From QHVT01 sp036399015 (GTDB lineage: Bacteria; Acidobacteriota; Thermoanaerobaculia; Gp7-AA8): a stretch of DNA of 64,000 bases. Below are positions 6,939 through 14,733 of the stretch, piece by piece. The translations under genes and the position numbers were made by a program. How positions within the stretch are numbered: position 1 is the stretch's first letter; the number at the start of each line of letters is the position of its first letter. The DNA lies in contig DASWNW010000033.1 in assembly GCA_036399015.1 (NCBI GenBank), positions 25,282 through 89,281 on the forward strand, given 5' to 3'. The notes beneath the pieces were generated by a model. It did no database searches, was not told the DNA's origin, and worked only from the letters and a program-made list of their open reading frames with translations.

Positions 6939-8186
6939 ATGAAATCGCTCAGCAAGTACATCGCAGTCGCCCTGATGGTTCTCGGCCTCGCCGCGTCCGC
7001 TCAGGCCCAGATCAAGCTCACCGAGTCCGAGAAGCAGAAGCTCTACATCACCGTCCACACGGTCGGCACCGCGCAGGCGCTGAACCACAAAAACGTGTTC
7101 GACTCGAAGGGGAACGCGCTGGCGAAGGTCTCGCCCGGCTTCCAGAACGCCTTCGGCGACCTCGGCTTCATCGGCAAGTTCGGCAAGAACGAAGAGATCA
7201 CGGTGGTCATGGACCTCTATCTCTCCAGCCGCAACCACCCCTCGCAGACCTACGGCAATGAAGGCTACATCCTGCTCCGCGGCGTGCCCGAGAACCTGCA
7301 GGGGCTGAAGTTCCTGCAGCCGGTCCTCTCGAAGGTCGACCTCAAGGCGGGCCACATGCTGGTCGACTTCGGCGACGCCGGCAACCACCGCTCGAACAAC
7401 GCCATCGTCCAGAAGAACCCCCTCATCGGCAACTTCGTGGTCGACCCGAACATCGTCTCGATCGGCATGCAGGTCAGCAGCAAGCCCGGCAAGTACGGCT
7501 GGCTCCTCGGCGGCTCGAACGGCACCACCACGGAAGACTGGAACGTCGGCCGCGGCTTCGCCTACAACGCCAAGCTCTACGCCTACCCGATCGAGGGGCT
7601 GCGCACCTCGGTCTCCTACATCGCTGCCGACCAGAGCGACAACCCCAACAAGTCGGGCGGCGGCAGCCAGCTCCAGATGTTCACCGGCAACCGCAGCGGC
7701 GAGCGCTATGCAGGCGTCCTCGGCGGCGGCCAGGCCCCCGGCAACGTCTTCCCGCAGGCTGGTGAGAAGTTCAGCGCGGCTCAGTTCGACGTGACCTGGG
7801 ACAACGGCTCGCCCGTCACCCTCTACGGCCACTACGGGATCACGCAGGACCTCGACATCAACGGCACGCTGCCCGGCAAGCCGGAAGAGAAGTGGAACTA
7901 CTTCGCCGGCCACGTGAAGTACAACATCACCCCGACCCTCTACGCGGCCGCGCGCTACAGCGGCGCCACCACCTCGATGCTCGCCGGTGCGAACAGCGAC
8001 GGCAAGGTCGACCGCATCCAGGTCGGCGGCGGCTTCTGGCTGACCAAGAACCTCCTCATGAAGGTCGAGTACGTGAACCAGAAGTACAGCGGCTTCCGTG
8101 AAGGGCAGATCGTCAACAACAACATCGCGGCGTGGCGCGAGCCGTCCTTCAGCGGCGTGATCTCGGAAGTGTCGTTCAGCTTCTGA
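6939..8186 (+). CDS. Outer-membrane porin-like beta-barrel protein
   Basis: 415 residues with a signal peptide (MKSLSKYIAVALMVLGLAASAQA). The mature part alternates polar and hydrophobic/aromatic residues (KYGWLLGGS, LYAYPIEGLRTSVSYIAA, VTLYGHYGITQDL, KNLLMKVEYVNQKYSG) and ends in a C-terminal aromatic strand, SEVSFSF, as outer-membrane barrels do. ATG 6939 is chosen because ACGGAGG ends 6 nt before it; the upstream in-frame ATG 6912 lacks a site. It heads an apparent operon with two YceI proteins and a two-component system, which suggests that uptake or binding of a hydrophobic or stress-related compound is under that system's control. Confidence 0.75.
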   Translation: MKSLSKYIAVALMVLGLAASAQAQIKLTESEKQKLYITVHTVGTAQALNHKNVFDSKGNALAKVSPGFQNAFGDLGFIGKFGKNEEITVVMDLYLSSRNHPSQTYGNEGYILLRGVPENLQGLKFLQPVLSKVDLKAGHMLVDFGDAGNHRSNNAIVQKNPLIGNFVVDPNIVSIGMQVSSKPGKYGWLLGGSNGTTTEDWNVGRGFAYNAKLYAYPIEGLRTSVSYIAADQSDNPNKSGGGSQLQMFTGNRSGERYAGVLGGGQAPGNVFPQAGEKFSAAQFDVTWDNGSPVTLYGHYGITQDLDINGTLPGKPEEKWNYFAGHVKYNITPTLYAAARYSGATTSMLAGANSDGKVDRIQVGGGFWLTKNLLMKVEYVNQKYSGFREGQIVNNNIAAWREPSFSGVISEVSFSF

Positions 8187-8197
8187 GGAGAACGGCC

Positions 8198-8764
8198 ATG
8201 AAGAAAACCACGATCCTCCTCCTCTGCACGGCGCTGGCCCTCGCGGCCAGCGCCGACCGGTTCGCCGGGACCGCCGGAAGCGTCATCAAGATCGAAGGCA
8301 CCTCCACCATGCACGCCTGGACGATGGAAGGGACGACGATCAAAGGCGAGATCAGCGCACCGACACCCGACAACTGGAACGCACCCGCCAGGGCCGTCGT
8401 CACCATCCCCGTCACCTCGATCAAGAGCGAGCACGCCAAGATGGACAAGCTGATGGCGGAGGCGCTGAAGGCGAAGACGCATCCGGAGATCCGCTACGAG
8501 CTGACCTCCGCCACGCCGAAGAACGCCACCGCCACCGCCTTCACGCTGGCGACGCAGGGCAAGCTCACCATCGCCGGCGTGACGAAGGACGTGGTCATCG
8601 ACGTCCAGGGCGCGCGCAACGCCGACGGCAGGTACACGCTCGTCGGGCAGGCGCCGATCAAGATGACGGCCTTCGGCATCAAGCCCCCCACCGCAATGCT
8701 CAACACCATCCGTACCGGCGACGACGTGAAGGTCACGTTCCGCTGGGTCGTGGAGCGCCAGTAA
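8198..8764 (+). CDS. YceI family periplasmic lipid-binding-like protein (first copy)
   Basis: 188 residues with a signal peptide (MKKTTILLLCTALALAASA). The mature protein matches the YceI lipocalin-like barrel: GSVIKIEGTSTMHAWTMEG at the start, PVTSIKSEHAKMDKLMAEAL, then LTIAGVTKDVVIDVQG and the closing PTAMLNTIRTGDDVKVTFRW. YceI proteins bind polyisoprenoid or other long-chain amphiphiles in the periplasm. A GAGGAG site lies 7 nt before the start, 11 nt after the porin stop. The second YceI gene starts on the next base after its TAA. Confidence 0.88.
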   Translation: MKKTTILLLCTALALAASADRFAGTAGSVIKIEGTSTMHAWTMEGTTIKGEISAPTPDNWNAPARAVVTIPVTSIKSEHAKMDKLMAEALKAKTHPEIRYELTSATPKNATATAFTLATQGKLTIAGVTKDVVIDVQGARNADGRYTLVGQAPIKMTAFGIKPPTAMLNTIRTGDDVKVTFRWVVERQ

Positions 8765-9394
8765 ATGCTCCTCCTCGTCCTCCTCCTGGCCACGGCCGAC
8801 TCGGCGAGCCTCGTCTCCGGCGCGCCGAGCCGGCTGGTGCTGCAGGGATCGTCGAACGTCGCGCCATGGCGCTGCAGCGGGACGACGCTCGACGGGAGGA
8901 TGGAGGTCGCGGTGCCGCTCTCGCGGATCAACCACCTCATCGACCGCATCGAGGACGGCGCCATCTGGCAGCTCACCCCGCAGACCGCCTCCTTCCCCGC
9001 CCCCTCGTTCCAACTGCAGGTCCCGGTGACGACGCTCCGCTGCGGGAACCGGCAGATGGAGCGGGACATGTACCAGGCGCTCCGCTCCGACGCCTATCCC
9101 ACCATCGAGTTCCGCTTCCAGGAGCTGGTCGGCGGCGTGCGGCACGACATCGACCGCGGCTGCTATCACGCCACGATCGCCGGCGTGCTCTCGCTGGCGG
9201 GCGCGCGGCGCAAGGTGTCGGTGCAGGTCGAGGCGCAGCGCGTCGCCCCCGACCGCTTCCGGCTGCGCGCGAAGCTCCCGCTGCGCATGACCGACTTCCG
9301 CATCACGCCGCCGACCGCGCTCTTCGGCATGGTCAAGGCGAAGGACGAGCTGGTCGTGCACTTCGACCTCTATCTGCAGGAGAAACGGTCGTGA
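8765..9394 (+). CDS. YceI family protein (second, diverged copy)
   Basis: 209 residues with a short hydrophobic leader (MLLLVLLLATADSASL). YceI features are recognisable: LVLQGSSNVAPWRCSG, VPVTTLRCGNRQMERDMYQAL, YPTIEFRF, ATIAGVLSLAGARRKVSV and ITPPTALFGMVKAKDELVVHF. It is diverged from the adjacent copy and has extra Cys residues. The start codon abuts the stop of the first copy, and its TGA overlaps the GTG of the histidine kinase (GTGA). Two tandem YceI proteins with a porin suggest a periplasmic carrier relay, which is inference. Confidence 0.82.
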   Translation: MLLLVLLLATADSASLVSGAPSRLVLQGSSNVAPWRCSGTTLDGRMEVAVPLSRINHLIDRIEDGAIWQLTPQTASFPAPSFQLQVPVTTLRCGNRQMERDMYQALRSDAYPTIEFRFQELVGGVRHDIDRGCYHATIAGVLSLAGARRKVSVQVEAQRVAPDRFRLRAKLPLRMTDFRITPPTALFGMVKAKDELVVHFDLYLQEKRS

Positions 9395-10758
9395 GTACGG
9401 CGACAATGACGCTGATGACCCTCCGCCGCCTCAAGACGATCTCGATCCTGCTGCCGGTCGCCGGCGTAATCGCGCTGGAGCTCGGCCGCTACCTCCTCGT
9501 CGGATCGATCTCCTGGCAGAAGCGGGTCGTGCTCGACCTCGTGTTCGTGGCCGGCATCGTCATCTTCGCCGCCGTGATCTTCCGCTACATCGAGCAGATC
9601 CAGGGGCGGCTCAAACGGCAGAACGAGGAGCTGCTCGCCCTGCACAGCGCGGGGCTCGACGTGACCGCGGAGCTGTCGCTCGACGCCGTGCTCAAGAAGG
9701 TCGTCGAGCAGGCGCGCGGGCTGGTGGGGGCGCAGTATGGCGCGCTCTCCGTCATCGACCGGGAGAACCGGATCCTCGCCTTCATCACCGCCGGCATCAC
9801 GCCCGAGGAGCGCGCCGCGATCGGCCCTCCTCCGGTCGGCCACGGCCTCCTGGGCGTGGTGCTGCGGCATGGGCAGCATCTCCGCCTCGAGGACCTCACC
9901 CGCCACCCGCACTCGCACGGCTTCCCGCCGAACCATCCGCCGATGAAGTCGCTGCTGGCGGTGCCGATCCCCTGCAAGGGGCCGTTCCTCGGGAACCTCT
10001 ACCTCACGGAGAAGACGGGCGGCGCGGAGTTCACGCGCGACGACGAGGAGACGCTGGAGCGCTTCGCGCTGCAGGCCGGCCTGGCCATCGACAACGCCCA
10101 CCTGCACGAGCAGGTCGCCGACCTGGCGGTGGCGCAGGAGCGCATCCGCATCGCCCACGAGATGCACGACGGCCTGGCGCAGGTCCTCGGCTACGTGAAC
10201 ACGAAGGTGCAGGCCGCCGAGATGTACATGAGGCGGGAGAAGACGGAAGAGGCGGGAGCGCAACTGCGCGAGCTGTCCTCGGCCGCGCGGCAGGCCTACG
10301 CCGACGTGCGCGAGTCGATCATCGGCCTGCGCGCCCTTCCCGGCCCGCAGCGGCACATCGAGGAGGTGCTGCGCGAGTACCTGGCGCGCTGGCAGGAGAT
10401 GAGCGGGATCTCGACGTCACTCACCCTCGACTCCACGATCGCGCTCCGGCCGTCGCACGAGCTGCAGCTCGTGCGCATCGTGCAGGAGGCGCTGACGAAC
10501 GTCCGCAAGCACGCGCGCGCCTCGCACGCCTCGGTCGACCTGCGGCGCGACGGGCACGACCTCGTCGCCACGATCGCCGACGACGGGCAGGGCTTCAACG
10601 CCGCCGCGCCGGCGAGGAGCACGCAGTTCCCGCAGTTCGGGATCTCGACCATGCGCGAGCGGGCGGAGAGCATCGGCGGGACGCTGGCAGTCGAGAGCAC
10701 GCAGGGGGCCGGCACGACGGTGCGGCTGCGGTTGCCGCTGCACGACCCGGAGGCGTAA
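9391..10758 (+). CDS. NarL-type sensor histidine kinase with GAF domain
   Basis: 455 residues. Two membrane helices (~15-35 and ~43-65) are joined by a very short loop, so there is little periplasmic sensor. A GAF domain follows (~80-235: GAQYGALSVIDRENRILAF, KSLLAVPIPCKGPFLGNLYL), then a HisKA_3 dimerisation helix with RIRIAHEMHDGLAQ (phospho-His ~H259) and an HATPase_c domain (VRIVQEALTNVRKHA, DDGQGFN, FGISTMRERAESIGG). It autophosphorylates and should pass phosphate to the regulator 13 bp downstream. GTG 9391 overlaps the YceI stop; ATG 9406 is an alternative start. Confidence 0.9.
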   Translation: MSTATMTLMTLRRLKTISILLPVAGVIALELGRYLLVGSISWQKRVVLDLVFVAGIVIFAAVIFRYIEQIQGRLKRQNEELLALHSAGLDVTAELSLDAVLKKVVEQARGLVGAQYGALSVIDRENRILAFITAGITPEERAAIGPPPVGHGLLGVVLRHGQHLRLEDLTRHPHSHGFPPNHPPMKSLLAVPIPCKGPFLGNLYLTEKTGGAEFTRDDEETLERFALQAGLAIDNAHLHEQVADLAVAQERIRIAHEMHDGLAQVLGYVNTKVQAAEMYMRREKTEEAGAQLRELSSAARQAYADVRESIIGLRALPGPQRHIEEVLREYLARWQEMSGISTSLTLDSTIALRPSHELQLVRIVQEALTNVRKHARASHASVDLRRDGHDLVATIADDGQGFNAAAPARSTQFPQFGISTMRERAESIGGTLAVESTQGAGTTVRLRLPLHDPEA

Positions 10759-10764
10759 TAAACT
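10759..10764 (+). promoter_or_regulatory. -10-like TAAACT, 7 nt before the response-regulator start
   Basis: TAAACT is followed by 7 nt and GTG 10772, with no ribosome-binding site between. It matches the leaderless pattern seen elsewhere and could give the regulator its own transcript in addition to operon read-through. Confidence 0.4.
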
Positions 10765-10771
10765 CCGGCTC

Positions 10772-11425
10772 GTGCGCATCCTGATCGCAGACGACCACTC
10801 GCTGTTCCGCGACGGTCTCCGCAGCCTCCTGCAGGCGGAGGGGCACGAGATCGTCGGCGAGGCGAAGAACGGCCGCGAGGCGGTGGAGCTCACGCGCGAG
10901 CTGAAGCCCGACCTGGTGCTGATGGACGTGCAGATGCCGGAGCTCGACGGCATCGGCGCCACGAAGGCGATCGTCGCGGAGCTGCCGGAGATGAAGGTGG
11001 TCATGCTCACCGCCTCCGAGGAGGAGGCGAAGCTGTTCGACGCCATCAAGTCGGGCGCGCAGGGCTACCTGCTCAAGAACCTGGAGGCGGAGGAGTTCTT
11101 CGACCTCCTCGAGCGGGCGCAGAGGGGCGAGCCTGCGCTGACGCCGGCGCTCGCGCGCAAGCTGCTGCAGGAGTTCGCGAAGCCGGCCGAGCCGGCCGCC
11201 GCGCCGCAGACCGAGGACGCGCTGACCGCCCGCGAGCGGGAGGTGCTGGAGCTGATGGTGGAGGGGGTGACCTCGAACCGCCGCCTCGCGAAACGGCTGA
11301 ACCTGAGCGAGAACACGGTCAAGTTCCACGTCCGCAACATCCTCGACAAGCTCCGCCTGCACAACCGCGCGGAGGTGGTGGGGTACGCGTTGCGGCACGG
11401 GATTGTCGATTCGAAGACGGAGTAG
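10772..11425 (+). CDS. NarL/FixJ-type response regulator
   Basis: 217 residues. The receiver domain (1-120) has the acidic pair DD (7-8), phosphoacceptor D52 in LVLMDVQMPELDG, Thr in MLTAS and Lys in GYLLKN. A Pro/Ala linker leads to a LuxR-type HTH (~150-212: LTAREREVLELMVEG, LSENTVKFHVRNILDKL). It is the cognate partner of the upstream kinase and probably controls the porin-YceI operon. One oddity is SNRRLAKRLN in the HTH, where most members read SN(K/R)EIA. Confidence 0.92.
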   Translation: MRILIADDHSLFRDGLRSLLQAEGHEIVGEAKNGREAVELTRELKPDLVLMDVQMPELDGIGATKAIVAELPEMKVVMLTASEEEAKLFDAIKSGAQGYLLKNLEAEEFFDLLERAQRGEPALTPALARKLLQEFAKPAEPAAAPQTEDALTAREREVLELMVEGVTSNRRLAKRLNLSENTVKFHVRNILDKLRLHNRAEVVGYALRHGIVDSKTE

Positions 11426-11614
11426 GTGACGCGGGGTTGTCTCGTAGCTGTGCCTGCTTTCGGGTTCGGTGATCGGGCTCACTTACTCCCGCAAGGAGGG
11501 GCTGCATATTAGGGCTGGTGCAGAAAATGCCCCTCAGTACCACTGCCTCGCCACCTTGACTTGGCACCCGGCGGTGAATTGTGGTGTCACACCTGACAAG
11601 GAAAGAAGTATTAC

Positions 11615-11911
11615 ATGGCCTCTGATGGCTCGAGAAGCTTCAAGCCGTTGAAGCCGAACCTCACCAACAAGAATCCTTACCGCGCGCTCCCCGCGAATTA
11701 CCCGTCGATGCACTCGCGATTCCCGATCGTGCCGTCGAAGGGGTATGGGCAGCTTTCCTTCGATCCTGGAATCGACGAGAACGGCCCTACGGAAGGACAG
11801 CACGAGGAGATGACGCCGGAGTCGCGCCGCGTATGGCGCGAGTTCATGCTCGCCGCCGTCGGTAACGCCGTCACGCCACCCGACGACGATCCTGAAGGCA
11901 ACGCCGAGTAA
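11615..11911 (+). CDS. Small protein of unknown function (98 aa)
   Basis: A 98-residue soluble protein, Pro/Asn-rich at the N-terminus (KPLKPNLTNKNPYRALPANY) and acidic at the C-terminus (PPDDDPEGNAE). There is no signal peptide or known domain. AAGGAAAG about 8-14 nt before the ATG is the likely ribosome site. Together with the large gene that follows it forms an island whose codon use is visibly less G+C-rich than the flanking genes. The upstream gap 11426-11614 has no clear promoter; TTGACT at 11556 lacks a matching -10. Function unknown; a partner of the downstream protein is possible. Confidence 0.55.
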   Translation: MASDGSRSFKPLKPNLTNKNPYRALPANYPSMHSRFPIVPSKGYGQLSFDPGIDENGPTEGQHEEMTPESRRVWREFMLAAVGNAVTPPDDDPEGNAE

Positions 11912-11987
11912 CGTCCCGCCGAGGTAGCTAAACCCACAATCGAAAGCACGCCGAGACCGCACTGCGGCTCCCGGGTGGGGACTGTTC

Positions 11988-13424
11988 ATGCCTTTGCGTT
12001 TGAAGGGAGAAGGTGTCGCGACCGCGTACGCGATCACCTCCGTCGGCGAGGTTCAAGATGAGATGGCTCATGCGAAGGCTTCGGTGAAGCTCCTTCGCGA
12101 AAAGTCTCGCGCGCTGGCCGAGCCGCTGCGGGAGCCGGAGATCATTTACATCATCGGGCAAGGCGACATCGCCATGGCCGTTGGCACGACCGACTTCCGC
12201 CGGATCGCCGATCTCGGCTACCCCGGCTCGAAGTCGCGCGCGGGAGCGGTGAACTGGGTGTTCTCCGTCCCCTACGTCCTGCCCGAGCTGCCGCCACCCG
12301 ATCCCGAACAGCGGAACGTCCTCAGGTTCATGCTCCACCTGCGGCTCCGGCGGCACGTCTACGCCTATCGCGACGGCGAGGAACAACTCGTCCATCAGCT
12401 TGCCGCATTACTGAACCAGAACGGAATCCCGGGGCGCATCCACGTCGGCCTGGGGTGGAGCGATCTCATTGTCGAGGGGACGTTTTCCCGCGACTCGTTC
12501 AATGCGTTCGTGCGCTTCATGATCTTTGCCCACGGCCTGCGGTTCGAGATCGGCCCGCCGGACGGCAGAACGCAACACCCGGCAATTCAGCGCATGCTCA
12601 CGGTCATTGGCTATGTGGGGAAGGCGCCCGATTTTCCGGGCGTGCAGCACATGACGTTCGTCCGCGCCGTTCCGGGCGGTTACGATGACCTCACCGACCT
12701 GCTGGAGAAGTTCGGAGAGGTCCACATCCTCGACGGGAAGGCGGATTTCATGATCGGGTCGGAAGAAAACCCGCCCGCCGACTGGCTCCGAACGCACAGC
12801 ACGTTGGGCGGAGACCGGAAGAACAAGCGGCTCCTTCAGAAGGTCGAGACCCACCTCGTCTACCTCCACGCGTCGCAGTTCGACAACCAGTCGGGCCTTC
12901 CGCGGATCGTCGTCGACTTCGGGCGGAACCGCCTGCATCGGAAGGGCTGCAACTGCGAAGACAAGGCGACGGCCTTCGGCGGCCTGATCGAGAAAAACAT
13001 GGAGGAGATGGAGGACGTGCTGCCGCGGGAGCAGGCATACGCCGTCACGAACGTTCTTTTTCTGCTCGGCGCCACGCTCCGCGACACCAGCATCTGCTGC
13101 GACGCACGCGATGCCGTGTTTGCGTGCTATCACGGCCTGTTGTCGATCTTCGTTGGACTTCAGGAGCAGGGGCAACTGCGCAGCCGCACGGCGGAAGAGT
13201 TTCACGGACGGCGGGAGCAACTCGCCGCACTGTGGCGCCGCCTCGACGAATGGCACCGCTTCACCGACTTGCTGCTTCGCCAGAGGACCGTCGGCTCTTT
13301 CGAGGAGCTCCTCGGCCAAACGGATCGCTCAGTGTGTACAGCGGCGGCGTGCAGAAGTTCCTCTTCCTCGCCGACAAGCTGGTCGGAGATTTCGCGAAGC
13401 GCCTCCTCGGCCGCTTCAGGGTGA
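11988..13424 (+). CDS. Large unknown protein, N-terminal part (frame breaks near 13332)
   Basis: The first ~448 residues (to ~13331) read as normal protein; the remaining ~30 (VCTAAACRSSSSSPTSW...) look like out-of-frame translation. A continuation in another frame follows to 14332. Three similar segments about 100 residues apart (I52-, H152-, D249-) each carry G-x-x-D-hydrophobic-x-x-G/E followed by a helix: GQGDIAMAVGTTDF, GWSDLIVEGTFSRDSF, GKADFMIGSEENPPADWL. They resemble ferredoxin-like ligand-binding modules of the Lrp/AsnC type. A Cys motif (GCNCED) lies near residue 325. No known family is recognised. It follows the 98-residue gene by 76 bp. Confidence 0.6.
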   Translation: MPLRLKGEGVATAYAITSVGEVQDEMAHAKASVKLLREKSRALAEPLREPEIIYIIGQGDIAMAVGTTDFRRIADLGYPGSKSRAGAVNWVFSVPYVLPELPPPDPEQRNVLRFMLHLRLRRHVYAYRDGEEQLVHQLAALLNQNGIPGRIHVGLGWSDLIVEGTFSRDSFNAFVRFMIFAHGLRFEIGPPDGRTQHPAIQRMLTVIGYVGKAPDFPGVQHMTFVRAVPGGYDDLTDLLEKFGEVHILDGKADFMIGSEENPPADWLRTHSTLGGDRKNKRLLQKVETHLVYLHASQFDNQSGLPRIVVDFGRNRLHRKGCNCEDKATAFGGLIEKNMEEMEDVLPREQAYAVTNVLFLLGATLRDTSICCDARDAVFACYHGLLSIFVGLQEQGQLRSRTAEEFHGRREQLAALWRRLDEWHRFTDLLLRQRTVGSFEELLGQTDRSVCTAAACRSSSSSPTSWSEISRSASSAASG

Positions 13425-14332
13425 AATTCAAGGACGAACTCCAGGGAAAAACGATCGAGCTACCGTTCTTCGCCACCATCTACGACTCGGTGAAGACCAT
13501 CCTCAGCTTTCGCAATGGCCTGGTTCGCGTGCCGACGCGCAACATCTTCCAACTTCCTCTGGCACTGGCGGGACTGTGGCACGAGGTCGGTGTCGCGCTC
13601 TTCTTTGGCTGGTACACGGAGGAGATCGCCGAGCTCACCCCGGAGACCGACCGCAACGCGTTCCTGGCCGCCTTGGGAGACCACTTTGCGGCCGTGATCG
13701 TTTACCTGTACGGCTTCGGCGGAAACTACGCTTTCTTTCTCTCCATGGCGCATGGTTTCAACGAAATTTACCGGGACGCCGACGAGACGATCCGGCAGTA
13801 CGCGTACCGTCAGTTTCTCGTTCGCCTGTACCTCGTTTATGAGCTCGACTGGATGCGAAGCGCCCTCCGGGAGAACGACCGGATCCGGCTGCAGATGCTT
13901 TTCCAGCCGCGGACGCTGGCGAAGTTCCTGTCCACGCAGCTCGAGGCGGAAGTGAACGCCGTCGCGACGCGGTACGACAGCCTGGCGATCCCGGCGCCAT
14001 ATTGGGGCGTGCTCCACCTCGACGTCACGACGGCCGACTTCACGCTGTTTCACCGCAATCTTTATCTGCCGTTCATCAGTGAGCCGGCACTGACCGATCC
14101 CTCGAAATTGAACGTCGCCCCATTCGAGGAAGGCCTCCTGAAAAACTTCGGGCCGGATGAAGACCTGAATGCCTGGTTTGCGGCACTCGCCTATTACGTC
14201 CAAGCCGCCGATCGCGCAGACGACATTCCGTATTTCGAGATGATGGCGTCGCTGGGAAAGAGTGCCGCGATCGAGTATCACCGTCGTCAGATGACGGATC
14301 GGTCGAATACCACGTCTGCCGCAAGCGCCTAG
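13334..14332 (+). CDS. Large unknown protein, C-terminal part (continuation after frameshift)
   Basis: About 332 residues from a possible GTG at 13334. This is the natural continuation of the 11988 gene in the -1 frame. The sequence is helical and rich in aromatics (LALAGLWHEVGVALFFGWYTEE, IVYLYGFGGNYAFFLSMAHGF), with LWHEVG as a possible metal or catalytic site. Removing one GT from the GTGTGT run at 13332-13337 joins the two parts as DRS-VYSGGVQKF into ~780 residues. No ribosome site precedes 13334, so an independent gene is less likely. Its TAG shares bases with the stop of the convergent gene (CTAG at 14329-14332). Confidence 0.6.
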   Translation: MYSGGVQKFLFLADKLVGDFAKRLLGRFRVKFKDELQGKTIELPFFATIYDSVKTILSFRNGLVRVPTRNIFQLPLALAGLWHEVGVALFFGWYTEEIAELTPETDRNAFLAALGDHFAAVIVYLYGFGGNYAFFLSMAHGFNEIYRDADETIRQYAYRQFLVRLYLVYELDWMRSALRENDRIRLQMLFQPRTLAKFLSTQLEAEVNAVATRYDSLAIPAPYWGVLHLDVTTADFTLFHRNLYLPFISEPALTDPSKLNVAPFEEGLLKNFGPDEDLNAWFAALAYYVQAADRADDIPYFEMMASLGKSAAIEYHRRQMTDRSNTTSAASA

Positions 14333-14616
14333 TCCACCGTCGCGAACTCCCCCAGCTTCTCCTCGTCCAGCGTCAGCGCCTCGCAGAGGCGGTCGAGGGC
14401 GGCGTAGTCGCCGGCGTGCAGCTCGCGGAAACCGTCGTAGGCCTCGCGGGAGGTCCACCAGTCGAGCGTGACGTAGGAGGTGCCGTCGCGCAGGAGGTCG
14501 GTGCGCACGTAGGCGGCGTCGCGGCGGAAGAGGCGCGCCCAAGTCCCGTCGGCGCCGTAGTGGCGCTCGAACTCGGCGGGACGGGTGGTGGTGAAGCGCC
14601 AGATGGCGACGAACAC
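14329..14616 (-). CDS. Antibiotic biosynthesis monooxygenase (ABM)-like small protein
   Basis: A 95-residue single-domain protein, beginning MFVAIWRFTTTRPAEFERHY, with GTWARLFRRDAAYVRTDLL, YVTLDWWTS and YDGFRELHAGDYAALDRL. This is the dimeric alpha+beta barrel pattern of the ABM/EthD-like superfamily. Members include heme-degrading and quinol monooxygenases, but many have no known reaction and no catalytic set can be assigned here. It starts at GTG 14616 without a ribosome site; TAAGAT lies 6 nt upstream. Confidence 0.72.
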   Translation of the reverse strand: MFVAIWRFTTTRPAEFERHYGADGTWARLFRRDAAYVRTDLLRDGTSYVTLDWWTSREAYDGFRELHAGDYAALDRLCEALTLDEEKLGEFATVD

Positions 14617-14622
14617 GCGGCG

Positions 14623-14628
14623 ATCTTA
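14623..14628 (-). promoter_or_regulatory. -10-like TAAGAT, 6 nt before the GTG of the ABM-like gene
   Basis: On the minus strand TAAGAT is followed by 6 nt and GTG (14616). No Shine-Dalgarno sequence is present, so this fits the leaderless pattern. No convincing -35 is seen. Confidence 0.45.
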
Positions 14629-14681
14629 TCGCGCGGGGGAAGGGCTTCGTCACCGCCTTCCGCAGTTCCGTCCCATCGCTG

Positions 14682-14710
14682 TTTACGGCTGGACGGGGCG
14701 TCCCTAGGAT
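14682..14710 (+). promoter_or_regulatory. Sigma-70-like promoter of the glycine-rich protein gene
   Basis: TTTACG at 14682-14687, a 17-bp spacer and TAGGAT at 14705-14710. It is followed by an AGGAGGT ribosome site at 14724-14730 and ATG at 14734, giving a leader of roughly 17 nt. Confidence 0.65.
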
Positions 14711-14733
14711 CGCGGCAATCTCCAGGAGGTCCA

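Noticed and set aside
4661..7261. 866-residue open frame on the plus strand opposite the FG-GAP gene
   Set aside because: It is Arg/Gly/Ala/Val-rich with no domain or signal peptide, lies antisense to a clear multi-domain protein, and runs into the porin gene. It is a high-GC shadow frame.
11426..11614. Promoter TTGACT at 11556 for the 98-residue gene
   Set aside because: No acceptable -10 hexamer at 16-18 bp. The match is probably chance.
13320..13340. Programmed -1 ribosomal frameshift in the unknown large gene
   Set aside because: No slippery heptamer (X XXY YYZ) or downstream pseudoknot is evident at the junction. A GT duplication explains it more simply.
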